From Deltaproteobacteria bacterium (GTDB taxonomy: Bacteria; Desulfobacterota; Dissulfuribacteria; Dissulfuribacterales; QOAL01), in assembly GCA_024275145.1 (NCBI GenBank), contig JAJRZR010000055.1, positions 22,797-86,796 on the forward strand: 64,000 nt of DNA, given 5' to 3'. Below are positions 1 to 8,579 of this stretch, piece after piece. How positions within the stretch are numbered: position 1 is the stretch's first letter; each line of letters starts with the position of its first letter. Position numbers and translations under genes: made by a program. The notes under the pieces are model-generated. The model had not been told where the DNA came from. It worked only from the letters and a program-made list of their open reading frames with translations, and did no database searches.

Positions 1-1
1 T

Positions 2-52
2 CATGGACGTCTGCAGAAAAGGATTGACCGGGCAGGTAAACGATTAAGATAA
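2..52 (+). CDS. Possible C-terminal end of an upstream gene (partial)
   Basis: Frame 2 is open from the left edge to a TAA at 50-52 and encodes a short basic tail rich in Arg and Lys, typical of the end of a nucleic-acid-binding protein. It is convergent with the L,D-transpeptidase gene and is followed by a strong hairpin. Sixteen codons are too few to identify a family, so this is only a plausible gene end. Confidence 0.25.
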   Translation, partial: HGRLQKRIDRAGKRLR

Positions 53-72
53 ACGAAGAAGCGTTTTCAGGT

Positions 73-94
73 GGGTGACATAGCCTTGTCACCC
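73..94. terminator. Hairpin between convergent genes
   Basis: A perfect 8-bp stem, GGGTGACA pairing with TGTCACCC, surrounds a 6-nt loop. It lies just after the 3' end of the minus-strand L,D-transpeptidase gene and after the possible gene tail on the plus strand. There is no clear T-tract on either side, so the terminator role rests on position. Confidence 0.5.
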
Positions 95-97
95 CCT

Positions 98-1165
98 CTA
101 TTCATGGATCCTGACCCACGTCCCCGGCGTATCCTTACTTGAAAAGGTCCAATTATCCTTACCAGCCTGTGGCTTCGTCCAATCAAACAGCCACCTTGCA
201 TCGGCGGGGGCCACGTTGATGCATCCATGTGATTGTCTTATTCCAAAATAATCGTGCCAGTAGGCGGCATGGATCGCAAAATTTTTATAAAAATACATCT
301 GCCAGGGTACATCTTCCAGATAATAGTAGTCTTTTCCTGGCACCCCTCCGCTCATTTTATCTATCCTGGTCTTTGCCCATATCCTGAAAATCCCTTGCTC
401 CGTGGGATACCTGTCGACACCCGACGATATCAACGTGGCATAAACCATGCGATCTCCTACATAGGCAGTAAGGGTCTGTTCAAAAAGGTCGATGTCGATC
501 CATTGCTCGTTATTGCCAATAGAGGCCGGCCTTTTTTGGGGTTTAATAAGTGCCACTCGCCTCTGCTCGATCCAGGAACCATCATCTATCTTATACCAAT
601 TCCATTGGCCAACCCGTCGCGTTTTCAATATATTGACCAGTGTATATTGTTTGATCATTTGACCCGACGGATCGTTATAACGGCCAGGGCTTGTTGAGAG
701 AAATGTATCGAGTATAACCCATGCCATGGGCCGGCCTCGGCATTGGTTTATCTCGATCCCCCTGAAATGAGAAGGTTCAAAGAAGTTCAGATACTTGGCC
801 AAGATATAGGCATCAGGATCCACGCAATACCATTCCAGGGGCCTTCTTTCTATCGGGGATTCAGCCTCCAGGCTGACCCAAATAAAACCTCCCCATAAAA
901 AACTGACTGGGGCTGCATAACTGAGGCTAGCAAGCGGCTTGGAAAATATCGGAACAGGCTGGTTCGTTAACATTGCGTACCGCTTGGGCAATCTCGTTTT
1001 AGGTACAAGCTGCACGCATTGAGAGGGCAAGCCCAGGCTGTCAGATGGCAGCTGTGCCTGTCCAGGACACGGGAACAAACACAACGGAAGGATCCAACAC
1101 AGGACGATGGATGTTGTGAGACTATGATCCAGGATTTGTGTGAAAGTCTTTCCCCAAACCTTCAT
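98..1165 (-). CDS. L,D-transpeptidase (YkuD domain) with N-terminal signal peptide
   Basis: The protein has 355 residues. The N-terminus carries a basic stretch and a hydrophobic segment (about residues 15-35) that looks like a signal peptide, so the enzyme should act in the periplasm. The C-terminal third (about 220-335) is a YkuD domain with the catalytic HGCIN motif near residues 313-317; the Cys is the nucleophile. Such enzymes make 3-3 peptidoglycan cross-links or attach proteins to peptidoglycan. The middle of the protein is not recognised. The start ATGAAGGTT lies in sequence that matches one end of a dispersed repeat also found at the lytic transglycosylase start (44.4 kb). The gene stands alone and ends at a hairpin. 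Confidence 0.85.
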   Translation of the reverse strand: MKVWGKTFTQILDHSLTTSIVLCWILPLCLFPCPGQAQLPSDSLGLPSQCVQLVPKTRLPKRYAMLTNQPVPIFSKPLASLSYAAPVSFLWGGFIWVSLEAESPIERRPLEWYCVDPDAYILAKYLNFFEPSHFRGIEINQCRGRPMAWVILDTFLSTSPGRYNDPSGQMIKQYTLVNILKTRRVGQWNWYKIDDGSWIEQRRVALIKPQKRPASIGNNEQWIDIDLFEQTLTAYVGDRMVYATLISSGVDRYPTEQGIFRIWAKTRIDKMSGGVPGKDYYYLEDVPWQMYFYKNFAIHAAYWHDYFGIRQSHGCINVAPADARWLFDWTKPQAGKDNWTFSSKDTPGTWVRIHE

Positions 1166-1381
1166 ATGGCCTGCACCTTCTTATGTTGCAGCCTCGAGGC
1201 AAGAAAAACGGTCCAAAGAAAGGGCAAGCAGGTGACAATGTTTACAACAATACCTGGTTATGCCCCTGTAAAAAAACGATTTTTTCAAGGACAAGCCTTT
1301 CATAATCCATGACGGTTGGTTGACCGTGAAACGTGCCAAGGCCCTAATGCATGTCCGGTTCATCTGTGTAGGTACCTGGGT

Positions 1382-2191
1382 ATGAAGAAGCCGTCCCAGA
1401 GAAAAATATATCTTTACAGTAAACAAAGGGCCAAGGACATGCAAAGGGAACTTGCCAATAGAGTTCGAGTCGAAAAACCCAGCGGCCCATTACGTTTTAT
1501 TGCAGGCCTTGACGCGGCATTTGGGAGGCAAGATGATATATGTATAGGGGCCGCGGCCCTATGGGACTCAAAGGATGAGGCTATAAAGGCCGGTAGCATA
1601 TCTATCTGCCCAAATATTTTTGATTACGTTCCAGGGCTTCTGGCCTTGAGGGAAGGGGATGTACTGTTACAGGCCATAGATACCTTGGGCTGGCATCCAG
1701 ACTGTATCATCACGGATGGACACGGTATTGCACATCCTAGAAGGTTCGGCATAGCAAGCCACCTTGGCATATTGACTGACATTCCATCCATTGGATGTGC
1801 CAAGAATATATTAGTTGGAGAGTTTGTTCCACCGCCTGCCCCCAGGGGTTCTTTTTCATTCTTAACGGTAGATGGAAAAATCTTAGGGGCGGCTGTGAGA
1901 ACCCAGGAAGATGTAAAGCCCGTGTTCGTAAGTGTTGGTCACCGGATCGACCTCGATACCGCAATAGGGCTGGTGCTCAGATCGGCAAATCGGTTTCGAA
2001 CACCTGAACCCGTACGGGCAGCCCACCGGCTTAGCAAAGTGGCAAGAAACCTGCTGGATCATCTATGGACAGGCTGCATGCCCCCTGATGATCTTTCAAG
2101 GACACTGTCTTCTGCCCTGGAACGGATGTTGCCGGAGATACCCGTAATCAAATGTCGCCCAATACGGCGGCTTCAAACCGATTCCATCTAA
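1382..2191 (+). CDS. nfi: Endonuclease V (deoxyinosine 3' endonuclease)
   Basis: Endonuclease V cleaves DNA, or RNA in some homologues, one nucleotide 3' of a deaminated inosine base. Family motifs appear in order: the first catalytic Asp in IAGLDAAF, the DYVPGLLALRE block, DGHGIAHPRRFG with its metal-binding Asp, and IGCAKNIL with the conserved Lys. The frame stays open upstream to 1316, but homology begins around the Met at 1382 or the later Met at 1439. About 40 residues at the C-terminus exceed the usual family length of about 220. No strong ribosome binding site decides the start. thiE follows 53 bp downstream on the same strand. Confidence 0.88.
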   Translation: MKKPSQRKIYLYSKQRAKDMQRELANRVRVEKPSGPLRFIAGLDAAFGRQDDICIGAAALWDSKDEAIKAGSISICPNIFDYVPGLLALREGDVLLQAIDTLGWHPDCIITDGHGIAHPRRFGIASHLGILTDIPSIGCAKNILVGEFVPPPAPRGSFSFLTVDGKILGAAVRTQEDVKPVFVSVGHRIDLDTAIGLVLRSANRFRTPEPVRAAHRLSKVARNLLDHLWTGCMPPDDLSRTLSSALERMLPEIPVIKCRPIRRLQTDSI

Positions 2192-2244
2192 GAGCAGGGC
2201 ATAAGGGGTAAAAAAATGCAGTATAGCGAGCAGGTGGAACTGCG

Positions 2245-2883
2245 ATGAAATCAAGGAAACGGCTGGGCGGTCTTTATGCCATTACAGATACGGCCCTCAC
2301 GCCAGAAAGGTCTCTGTGCGAACAGGTGCGCCTTGCCCTGGCCGGAGGGGCCAGGATAATACAATTAAGGGACAAGGTACATGGAAAGGGCCACCTTTGC
2401 CGTTTGGCCGCAAGAATAAAAAAAATGTGCGCGGCTGCAGGGGCAATCCTGATCATCAACGACCAGGTGGATGTTGCACTTGCCGTGGATGCACATGGGG
2501 TCCATCTTGGGAGAGACGATATGGACCTATTAGAGGCGCGGAGATTACTAGGTAACAGAATTATAGGTGTTTCATGTTATGGTGATATTGACATGGCGAT
2601 TGCGAAGGAAAAGGCAGGGGCGGATTATGTTGCCTTCGGGGCTATTTTCCCGTCTCCCACTAAGCCCGAGGCCCCTGCAATCGGATATGACATAATAAAA
2701 AATGCCGCTGCCATCCTGTCCGTCCCTGTCTGTGCAATAGGTGGGATTACCGTTGAGAACGTAGAGGCAGTGATAAATGCAGGAGCGGACATGGTGGCAG
2801 TCATAAGTGATCTGTGGACTGCAAGCTCCATAAGTAAAAGGGCCTCTGCCTATAGGAAGCTTTTTTCGATCGCCGAAAAGTGA
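2245..2883 (+). CDS. thiE: Thiamine-phosphate synthase
   Basis: The enzyme joins hydroxymethylpyrimidine diphosphate with thiazole phosphate to give thiamine phosphate in the cytoplasm. The 212-residue length is standard for this TIM-barrel family. Signatures are LYAITD at the start, IQLRDK, a phosphate-binding INDQVDVALA followed by GVHLGRDD, GADYVAFGAIFPSPTKP, and the VCAIGGI strand near the C-terminus. A CAGGTGG sequence lies upstream of the ATG. No other thiamine gene is in the window and no TPP riboswitch was recognised. Confidence 0.93.
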   Translation: MKSRKRLGGLYAITDTALTPERSLCEQVRLALAGGARIIQLRDKVHGKGHLCRLAARIKKMCAAAGAILIINDQVDVALAVDAHGVHLGRDDMDLLEARRLLGNRIIGVSCYGDIDMAIAKEKAGADYVAFGAIFPSPTKPEAPAIGYDIIKNAAAILSVPVCAIGGITVENVEAVINAGADMVAVISDLWTASSISKRASAYRKLFSIAEK

Positions 2884-3398
2884 TAAATGCAGTGCTGTCA
2901 CCCTATATAGGCCTTGAGCCCCACCCCCTACAGGGCGTTAAAATACGGCCCTGATAGCGGGTGCATTTTTACGGCAAATCATTCACCTTGCCGGTTTACC
3001 AGGATAATACGCAAAAATCTTTGTTGACCATTTATAAGAACACGAATAAAGATAATTGGGCACCCCTTGCTCGCCCCTGTTTTTGCGGAGTAGATATTCC
3101 GCGCCCCTTAGCGACAGGTTTTTGAATGGCTTTATCGCATTTCGAGACACAAGCGCCATATATTTGCACCAGACGATTTTACCGAAATGAAACCATGGGA
3201 AGGGCTGATGCTGGCCGAAGCTCACTACAGTAGACCTGGCAAGGAACGCCCGATAGTTTTCTCCGCAGGAATAGACCCTGGGCGAGGACCAAGGTCTCCA
3301 CGCCTGGCTTTTGTCTGCTGCTTACCTAATGTAGGCATGAAGGGCAGAATAAAATCGTCACGGGTCATTGATCCATTTTCAATCGAAGGAGTCCAGAG
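2884..3398. other. 515-bp gene-free region with hairpins
   Basis: No convincing gene is present. The left part (about 2910-2985) resembles a degenerate copy of the dispersed repeat at 39264 and 44404, ending in GGGTGCATTTTTACGGC. A small hairpin (GCGGA with TCCGC) sits near 3085-3102. At 3232-3297 an outer stem AGACCTGG/CCAAGGTCT encloses an inner stem CGCCC/GGGCG, which could be a small RNA or a leader structure for nfu. Confidence 0.4.
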
Positions 3399-3623
3399 AT
3401 GAAAGAAAAGGTGAAAATCGCACTTGAGAAGATCCGCCCAATGCTGCAGCATGACGGTGGAGACGTAGAATTGGTGGATGTGGATGAAGAAACGGGTGTG
3501 GTAAGCGTAAAGCTTACCGGCGCCTGTAAGGGCTGTCCCATGAGCCAGATGACCCTTAAGGCAGGGATCGAAAGGTTCCTTAAAAGTGAAGTGCCAGAGG
3601 TCAGTTCCGTGGAATCGGTATAG
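3399..3623 (+). CDS. nfu: NifU-like C-terminal domain Fe-S scaffold/carrier
   Basis: The 74-residue protein is a stand-alone NifU C-terminal domain. It has the hallmark GDVELVDV strand and the CKGCPMS CxxC motif (residues about 45-51), through which a homodimer holds one [4Fe-4S] cluster and passes it to apoproteins. The ATG follows a GGAGTCCAGAG ribosome binding region. It ends 4 bp before the convergent rlmH gene. Demand for Fe-S carriers fits the many ferredoxin-type proteins in this genome. Confidence 0.9.
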   Translation: MKEKVKIALEKIRPMLQHDGGDVELVDVDEETGVVSVKLTGACKGCPMSQMTLKAGIERFLKSEVPEVSSVESV

Positions 3624-3627
3624 TCTG

Positions 3628-4101
3628 TCAATGATGATAAGGCAGACCTGCACGGATGGTGCAGGCCCGGTATATCTGTTCAGCAAGGATCAGACGGGCC
3701 ATATCATGGGTGAAGGTCATGGGTGAAAGGGAAAGACGCTGATTACACTGGGTGACAAGGGAGGCGGCCAGCCCGAAAGGGCCACCGATTATGAATACAA
3801 GATCCCTGTGACCCATTGTCTCTATATCCGTAATAGTCCTGGCCAGATCCTCCGATGTCAAGGGACGACCTGTGGGTTCCATGGCAATGGTGTATGAGCT
3901 CACGGGTAGTATTTTCCTGATTGCATTCGCCTCAAGTTCTGTAATTTCCTGATGGGATTTTTTGGATCCGGCTTTTATCCTTTTGGCTTGCAGCACCTTG
4001 ATATCCATATGCCGTCTGATCCTTTTGACATATCGATCAATACCTGTCTGCAACCAGGCTTCCTTTGTCCTATCTATCCATAGGAGTGATAAACGCAACA
4101 T
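3628..4101 (-). CDS. rlmH: 23S rRNA (pseudouridine1915-N3)-methyltransferase
   Basis: RlmH is a SPOUT methyltransferase that modifies pseudouridine 1915 of 23S rRNA in assembled ribosomes. The translated 157 residues match the family length of about 155, with the FIIGGPFGL SAM-binding knot near residue 105, an MTFTHDMARLILAEQIYRA helix and the terminal PYHH. The frame is open far upstream to 4368, but the ATG at 4101 has a GGAAGGA ribosome binding site and matches homologue N-termini. Its start codon overlaps the divergent selA start codon within a shared CATG. Confidence 0.92.
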   Translation of the reverse strand: MLRLSLLWIDRTKEAWLQTGIDRYVKRIRRHMDIKVLQAKRIKAGSKKSHQEITELEANAIRKILPVSSYTIAMEPTGRPLTSEDLARTITDIETMGHRDLVFIIGGPFGLAASLVTQCNQRLSLSPMTFTHDMARLILAEQIYRACTIRAGLPYHH

Positions 4102-5533
4102 GGCTTTTCCTTCCAATTCTGTACAAAATATCCTGCGCGGACTTCCCAAGATGGATAAGCTTTTGGCTGAAATGCCTAGCGACATCCCGCATAATGTCAA
4201 GCTCTCTGCCTGTAGACAAATACTTGAAACACTAAGATCCCAGATACTTGCCGGCAAGATGGCTGATATCCCCCCTATGAATGAACTGGTCTCGGATGCC
4301 GCAGAACTCGCCTTCCAAAGGTTAAGCCCTTCATTGCGTCCGGTTGTAAACGCAACAGGGGTGGTCATTCATACAAATCTGGGCAGATCCCTCCTGCCCA
4401 AGGAAATATTCCCTACCTTAACCGGGATAGCAGGCCGTTATTCCAACCTTGAATATAATCTCCATGCAGGGGAAAGGGGAAGTAGATACAGCCACGTGGA
4501 AGGAATCCTAAAGGAACTCACTGGGGCGGAGAGCGCACTTGTGGTGAACAACAACGCCGCCGCGGTCCTGATAACCCTAGAGACCCTGGCAAAGGGGAAA
4601 GAGGCCGTCGTATCAAGGGGTGAACTTGTTGAAATTGGAGGATCATTCAGAATCCCCGACGTGATGGCCCGCAGCGGGGCTATCCTGCGGGAGGTGGGGG
4701 CGACGAACAGGACCCACCTCAGGGATTATGCCGGGGCGATTGGGGACCAGACCGCCTTGCTGATGAAGGTACACCAAAGCAACTTTTCCATCGTAGGCTT
4801 CACGAAATCGGTATCGGTGAAAGAGTTGTCCACGTTGGCACGCAGCCACGATTTGCCCCTTTATGAAGACCTAGGAAGCGGCAACCTCGTGGATCTGAGT
4901 TCATTTGGTATCGTTCATGAGCCAACCGTTCAGGAAACCCTGGAGGCAGGGGCAGACCTGGTGAGTTTTAGTGGTGATAAACTGTTGGGAGGACCCCAGG
5001 CAGGAATAATAGTAGGACGGGGAAATCTGGTTGATAGGATCAAAAGGAATCCACTCAACAGGGCCTTGAGAATAGACAAACTGACATTGGCGGCCCTTGA
5101 AGGAGTCCTGAGAATATACCGTGAACCTGAGAAGGCCGTCAATGCCATCCCTACCCTGCGTATGCTTACAACACCGACAAAGGAGGTACGGCGAAAGGCT
5201 GGAATACTCCTTAATCAGCTACGCTCATTGAGCCTGCCTATTGGTCTGGAGATCATTGATACGGTTTCAAGGGTAGGAGGTGGTGCCATGCCGCTTCAAC
5301 GTATCAAGTCGGCTGCGGTCAGCCTTGAGCCTGGCAGAGCTTGGGCGGTCGATGCCTCTGTATCCAGGTTAGAGAAGGCATTGAGACAAAATGAGCCCCC
5401 TATAATAGTCCGTATGGAGAATGAAAAAATTATTATGGATCTGCGAACCGTTCAGGACAATGAAATCCCCCTGATTGTAGAGGGAGTAAGGACGGCAGTG
5501 GTAAAGTTTGAAAGAAAAATCTATGAGGATTAG
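4100..5533 (+). CDS. selA: L-seryl-tRNA(Sec) selenium transferase
   Basis: SelA is a PLP enzyme that converts seryl-tRNA(Sec) to selenocysteinyl-tRNA(Sec) using selenophosphate from SelD. The 477-residue product has the N-terminal LRGLPKMDKLL helix, NATGVVIHTNLGR, a glycine-rich GDKLLGGPQAG segment with the PLP lysine near residue 295, and the usual C-terminal domain. Homologues begin near the ATG at 4100 although the frame is open from 3962. A possible AGGAG lies 13 bases upstream, inside rlmH. No selB, selD or selC is seen in the window, so the rest of the pathway must lie elsewhere. Confidence 0.93.
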   Translation: MAFPSNSVQNILRGLPKMDKLLAEMPSDIPHNVKLSACRQILETLRSQILAGKMADIPPMNELVSDAAELAFQRLSPSLRPVVNATGVVIHTNLGRSLLPKEIFPTLTGIAGRYSNLEYNLHAGERGSRYSHVEGILKELTGAESALVVNNNAAAVLITLETLAKGKEAVVSRGELVEIGGSFRIPDVMARSGAILREVGATNRTHLRDYAGAIGDQTALLMKVHQSNFSIVGFTKSVSVKELSTLARSHDLPLYEDLGSGNLVDLSSFGIVHEPTVQETLEAGADLVSFSGDKLLGGPQAGIIVGRGNLVDRIKRNPLNRALRIDKLTLAALEGVLRIYREPEKAVNAIPTLRMLTTPTKEVRRKAGILLNQLRSLSLPIGLEIIDTVSRVGGGAMPLQRIKSAAVSLEPGRAWAVDASVSRLEKALRQNEPPIIVRMENEKIIMDLRTVQDNEIPLIVEGVRTAVVKFERKIYED

Positions 5534-7541
5534 GACAACGGACCAGCGGCCCTCTTTGCCATATACCCCTGGCCATAGACATGGCTGTGGACAGGGGACA
5601 TGCCTCTTGATGGAGGACGATATTCACCGGCTTTTACCCGATGCCATGAGGGCCTTGTCAGCATTGATCCCCTTTTCCCGCGGGGTATTTTTCCCCTTGG
5701 AAAGGATCGATGGAAGTTTTACCCGGTTTGGGCTTACCCCAAGGCAGAGAAACAGGGCGCTTGGCATCCTTTTGGAAGGAAGGCCGTTTTGGGACAGAAT
5801 AGGCAAACAGATCCTGATACCTGTCCATGGCAATATATGGCAAGCGGAAGCCGGTGATACGGCAAACCTTAATGCATGGGGCCAAGGGCATCTTTTGGGG
5901 GTCGTGGCCCTTCTTGAAACACCAAATACCTCTGGTCCCGAGGAGGAAAGCAGATGGTTACCCCTGCTTCAGGATTGGTTGCATGGATACCTGGCCCATT
6001 CCAAGCTACGCCTTGTTCTGGCAAAGGGGCAAGGAATCCCGCGATACGCCATTTTGGCAATAAAAAACTACCTTGAGTCAGAAGCGCGACCATGCTCCCT
6101 CCTGCACCTCTTCAAAAAGGATGACAACAGGCATGAGACCCGTGACATGAGCTTTCCCATAGGGGACTCAATCGAAGAATTCATCACGGAGACATGCAGG
6201 GACATATGGTCAGGAAACATTGAAGTGGTGGGGGCATCCCTGGCTGGGATGTGGCTGTTCTTACCAGGTTGTGACCAGGCATCCCTCTCAAGGGGCATTA
6301 AGCTCCTGGCAAGGAAATATCGATCAGTCAGGAGATTCCTGTCCGGTGCGATTGGCCACTGCTTCGATAATCCTTTAGAAAAAAGGCCCATAACGGCGAT
6401 GATCGAAGGGCTTGAGGAAAACGCCGCCTTAATCGGAACCACCTTTTTTTCCACTGCCGATAATGAGAAATTTCTAAGGATTACAGGCGGCGGCAATCTG
6501 GCCCATGCGGTACAGGAGGCAAAGCGGCACACCAGGGGCCGATGCGCCTTGATAGCATTTTTGAATCCCCTCCCTGATACACTCCTTGACAAGGATATCA
6601 AGAATGAACTCTTTGTCAAAACAGGGGGAGCGGGTGGTTTCTATATCAAAAAGATTCCGCCTGGTTGCAATCAGGAGGAGGAGTTGGAACAGTGGAAGCA
6701 TCATCTTGAGCAACGGGTTAAGGACGCATACGAAAGGCCGACCATCGGCCTTGCTTCGAATAGGCAGGATTTCCTCACCCCCGGGGGCTCCATCATGGCC
6801 TCTGTATGGGCCTATATCCACGCCCTGCGCCTTGGAGCCGGATCAGTGGTGATACACGACGGCCTAACCTGGCACGTAAAGGGGGATGAGCTTTTTGGCT
6901 GGGGTGATGCCAAGTCGGCATGTAAGGCCTACAAAAACGGGATCAAGTGCAATCCCAAACAACCTGATCTCCTGAACAGTCTGGGGGTTTGCCTGATAAA
7001 GCTTGGAAGGTTTAAGGAGGCAACGAAGCATTTTCGTATGGCAGCAAGGCTTGATCCTTTGAATTTTATGGCCCTCTATAACATGGCTGGTATACTCCTC
7101 AAAAGGGGCAAATTGAACGATGCCGAGGCTGCGGCCCACAGGGCCGTGGATATCAAGCCATTGGATCACAGGGCCTTGACCCGCATGGCAAATATCTTGA
7201 TGGCATTGGGCAGATATGCCGAGGCCGTAGCATACCTGGAAAATGCCATTTCCAGTAAAAACGGCAATGCTGCGGGGACCCTGTATAGAGAACTGGGGAA
7301 GGCCTATATGGAGATCAATCGCTGGGCTGAGGCCAAGAAGGCCTGGCGAAAGGCCCTTTCAAAAAACCCATCTGACGTGCTTTCGATGGTATATCTTAGC
7401 CTGGGCTACCTGAAATATGACAAAGACAGGCAAACTGCTGAAAGATTCTATATATCGGCCTCAAGGCTTTCAAAGGGCTCTCCAGGGGCTGGAAAACTCC
7501 TACGATATCTTGACAAGAAGCTGAAAAACCGACGGATATGA
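5523..7541 (+). CDS. Large protein with degenerate GGDEF-like region and C-terminal TPR repeats
   Basis: About 670 residues. The N-terminal half looks like a GAF-type sensory fold; the region around residues 380-480 resembles a GGDEF-like fold without its catalytic signature. From about residue 485 to 640 there are four to five tetratricopeptide repeats, for example a repeat with LNSLGVCLIKLGRFKEAT. The function is unknown; TPRs suggest a protein-protein scaffold. The start overlaps the end of selA by about 10 bases (ATG at 5523, or TTG at 5508), which implies translational coupling, and selB would be the usual neighbour here. An internal ATG at 5610 is another possible start. Confidence 0.7.
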   Translation: MRIRTTDQRPSLPYTPGHRHGCGQGTCLLMEDDIHRLLPDAMRALSALIPFSRGVFFPLERIDGSFTRFGLTPRQRNRALGILLEGRPFWDRIGKQILIPVHGNIWQAEAGDTANLNAWGQGHLLGVVALLETPNTSGPEEESRWLPLLQDWLHGYLAHSKLRLVLAKGQGIPRYAILAIKNYLESEARPCSLLHLFKKDDNRHETRDMSFPIGDSIEEFITETCRDIWSGNIEVVGASLAGMWLFLPGCDQASLSRGIKLLARKYRSVRRFLSGAIGHCFDNPLEKRPITAMIEGLEENAALIGTTFFSTADNEKFLRITGGGNLAHAVQEAKRHTRGRCALIAFLNPLPDTLLDKDIKNELFVKTGGAGGFYIKKIPPGCNQEEELEQWKHHLEQRVKDAYERPTIGLASNRQDFLTPGGSIMASVWAYIHALRLGAGSVVIHDGLTWHVKGDELFGWGDAKSACKAYKNGIKCNPKQPDLLNSLGVCLIKLGRFKEATKHFRMAARLDPLNFMALYNMAGILLKRGKLNDAEAAAHRAVDIKPLDHRALTRMANILMALGRYAEAVAYLENAISSKNGNAAGTLYRELGKAYMEINRWAEAKKAWRKALSKNPSDVLSMVYLSLGYLKYDKDRQTAERFYISASRLSKGSPGAGKLLRYLDKKLKNRRI

Positions 7542-7620
7542 CTTGTCCTTACCGTGCCGTTACCAGACTTGGATGCTGTTTTTGCTCGCCGTTGACATCA
7601 AAATTTTGTAACGTCATTAC

Positions 7621-7649
7621 TTGACAAGGGAAAAAATTGCGTGTTAACA
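7621..7649 (+). promoter_or_regulatory. Possible sigma-70 promoter of the por operon
   Basis: TTGACA at 7621-7626 is followed after 17 bp by TTAACA, a weak -10. A second TTGACA lies at 7592. Transcription from here would give a leader of about 200 nt running through the terminator-like hairpin at 7758-7784 before porG. The assignment is by consensus only. Confidence 0.35.
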
Positions 7650-7753
7650 AAGCCAATACGTCTATTTTATCCGTGCCTTCGAGTAATCGAGGCGGAGATG
7701 ATCAATTCCCAAACCTTTGTGCCTGCCTTGGAGCGTAGGTGCCTCCAGGTATG

Positions 7754-7784
7754 AAAACGGCTCCAATCCGGGCCGGTTTTTTTT
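7754..7784 (+). terminator. Rho-independent terminator or attenuator upstream of por
   Basis: A GC-rich stem (CGGCTC with GGGCCG, one G-U pair, 6-nt loop) is followed by eight T residues. It lies 210 bp after the TPR gene and 80 bp before porG. It may end transcription from selA and the TPR gene, or act as an attenuator for por. Upstream leader segments near 7677-7695 and 7728-7750 can also pair. Confidence 0.65.
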
Positions 7785-7863
7785 GGATAAGAATGTTGTG
7801 ATCGTGTTCCCAGAAACTGGGCGCGTATTTTCGTAGTGAACTAACATGAACGGGAGAGTTACA

Positions 7864-8412
7864 ATGAAAGAAGTAAGACTTCATGGCCGTGGCGGGCAAG
7901 GTGGAGTTACATCGGCCGAGCTAGTTGCCATCGCGGCCATAGATGAAGGGAAGTACGCCCAGGCGTTCCCCAGCTTTGGTCCGGAGCGCAGAGGCGCTCC
8001 AGTGGCAGCGTTTATCAGGGTAAGCGACAAGGTCATAAGAACCAGGGAAAAGGTTTATCATCCCGACATAGTAGTTGTCTTGGATCATTCACTTCCCTCC
8101 CTCGTAAATGTGGCCGAAGGACTGAAAGAAGATGGTATAGTAATCCTGAATACGGCCCTGTCTGAAGATGAGGTCAGGAAAGAATTTGGTTTGACATGTA
8201 GGTTGGCCCTGGTAGATGCCAATACTATAGCAGCAGAGGTCCTGGGGCTGCCGATTACCAATACCACAATGCTCGGTGCCCTCTTGAAGGCAACGGGAAT
8301 TGTCAGCAAGGATGCATTGGAAGAGGCAATGGACCGCAGGTTCGGCCGTATAGCGGAAAAAAACAAGACCGCCATGCACAGGGCCTTCGATGAAACCGTG
8401 GTTACGGGATAA
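7864..8412 (+). CDS. porG: 2-oxoacid:ferredoxin oxidoreductase gamma subunit (PorG/PorC)
   Basis: This is the gamma subunit of a four-subunit pyruvate (or 2-ketoacid):ferredoxin oxidoreductase. The 182-residue product has the family signature HGRGGQGGVTSAELVA at the N-terminus and SFGPERRGAPVAAFIR around residue 40. An upstream ATG at 7846 is in frame, but the ATG at 7864 has a GGGAGAG ribosome binding site 5 bases away and matches homologues. It is the first gene of gamma-delta-alpha-beta, the usual archaeal-type order. Confidence 0.92.
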   Translation: MKEVRLHGRGGQGGVTSAELVAIAAIDEGKYAQAFPSFGPERRGAPVAAFIRVSDKVIRTREKVYHPDIVVVLDHSLPSLVNVAEGLKEDGIVILNTALSEDEVRKEFGLTCRLALVDANTIAAEVLGLPITNTTMLGALLKATGIVSKDALEEAMDRRFGRIAEKNKTAMHRAFDETVVTG

Positions 8413-8444
8413 GCCTTCAAGCAGACCGGGTACGCTGCCCCCCT

Positions 8445-8468
8445 TCTGGACTTATAGTATAGTCCAGA
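8445..8468. repeat. Inverted repeat between porG and porD
   Basis: TCTGGACT and AGTCCAGA form a perfect 8-bp inverted repeat around an AT-rich 8-nt spacer inside the 167-bp porG-porD gap. No T-tract follows. It could be a processing hairpin that sets unequal amounts of subunit mRNA, or an operator. Confidence 0.4.
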
Positions 8469-8579
8469 TCAAGGGTGTATTTTGGTATATTTTAGGGATA
8501 AATTGAAAAAGGCGTGCCTTGCCAAGGGCCCTTTTCGTACAAATAGTAACCTAACCAAGAGAAAAGAGGAGCATGTAAT

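Noticed and set aside
233-697. 154-codon frame on the plus strand
   Set aside because: Antisense shadow of the L,D-transpeptidase gene, which has a conserved HGCIN active site.
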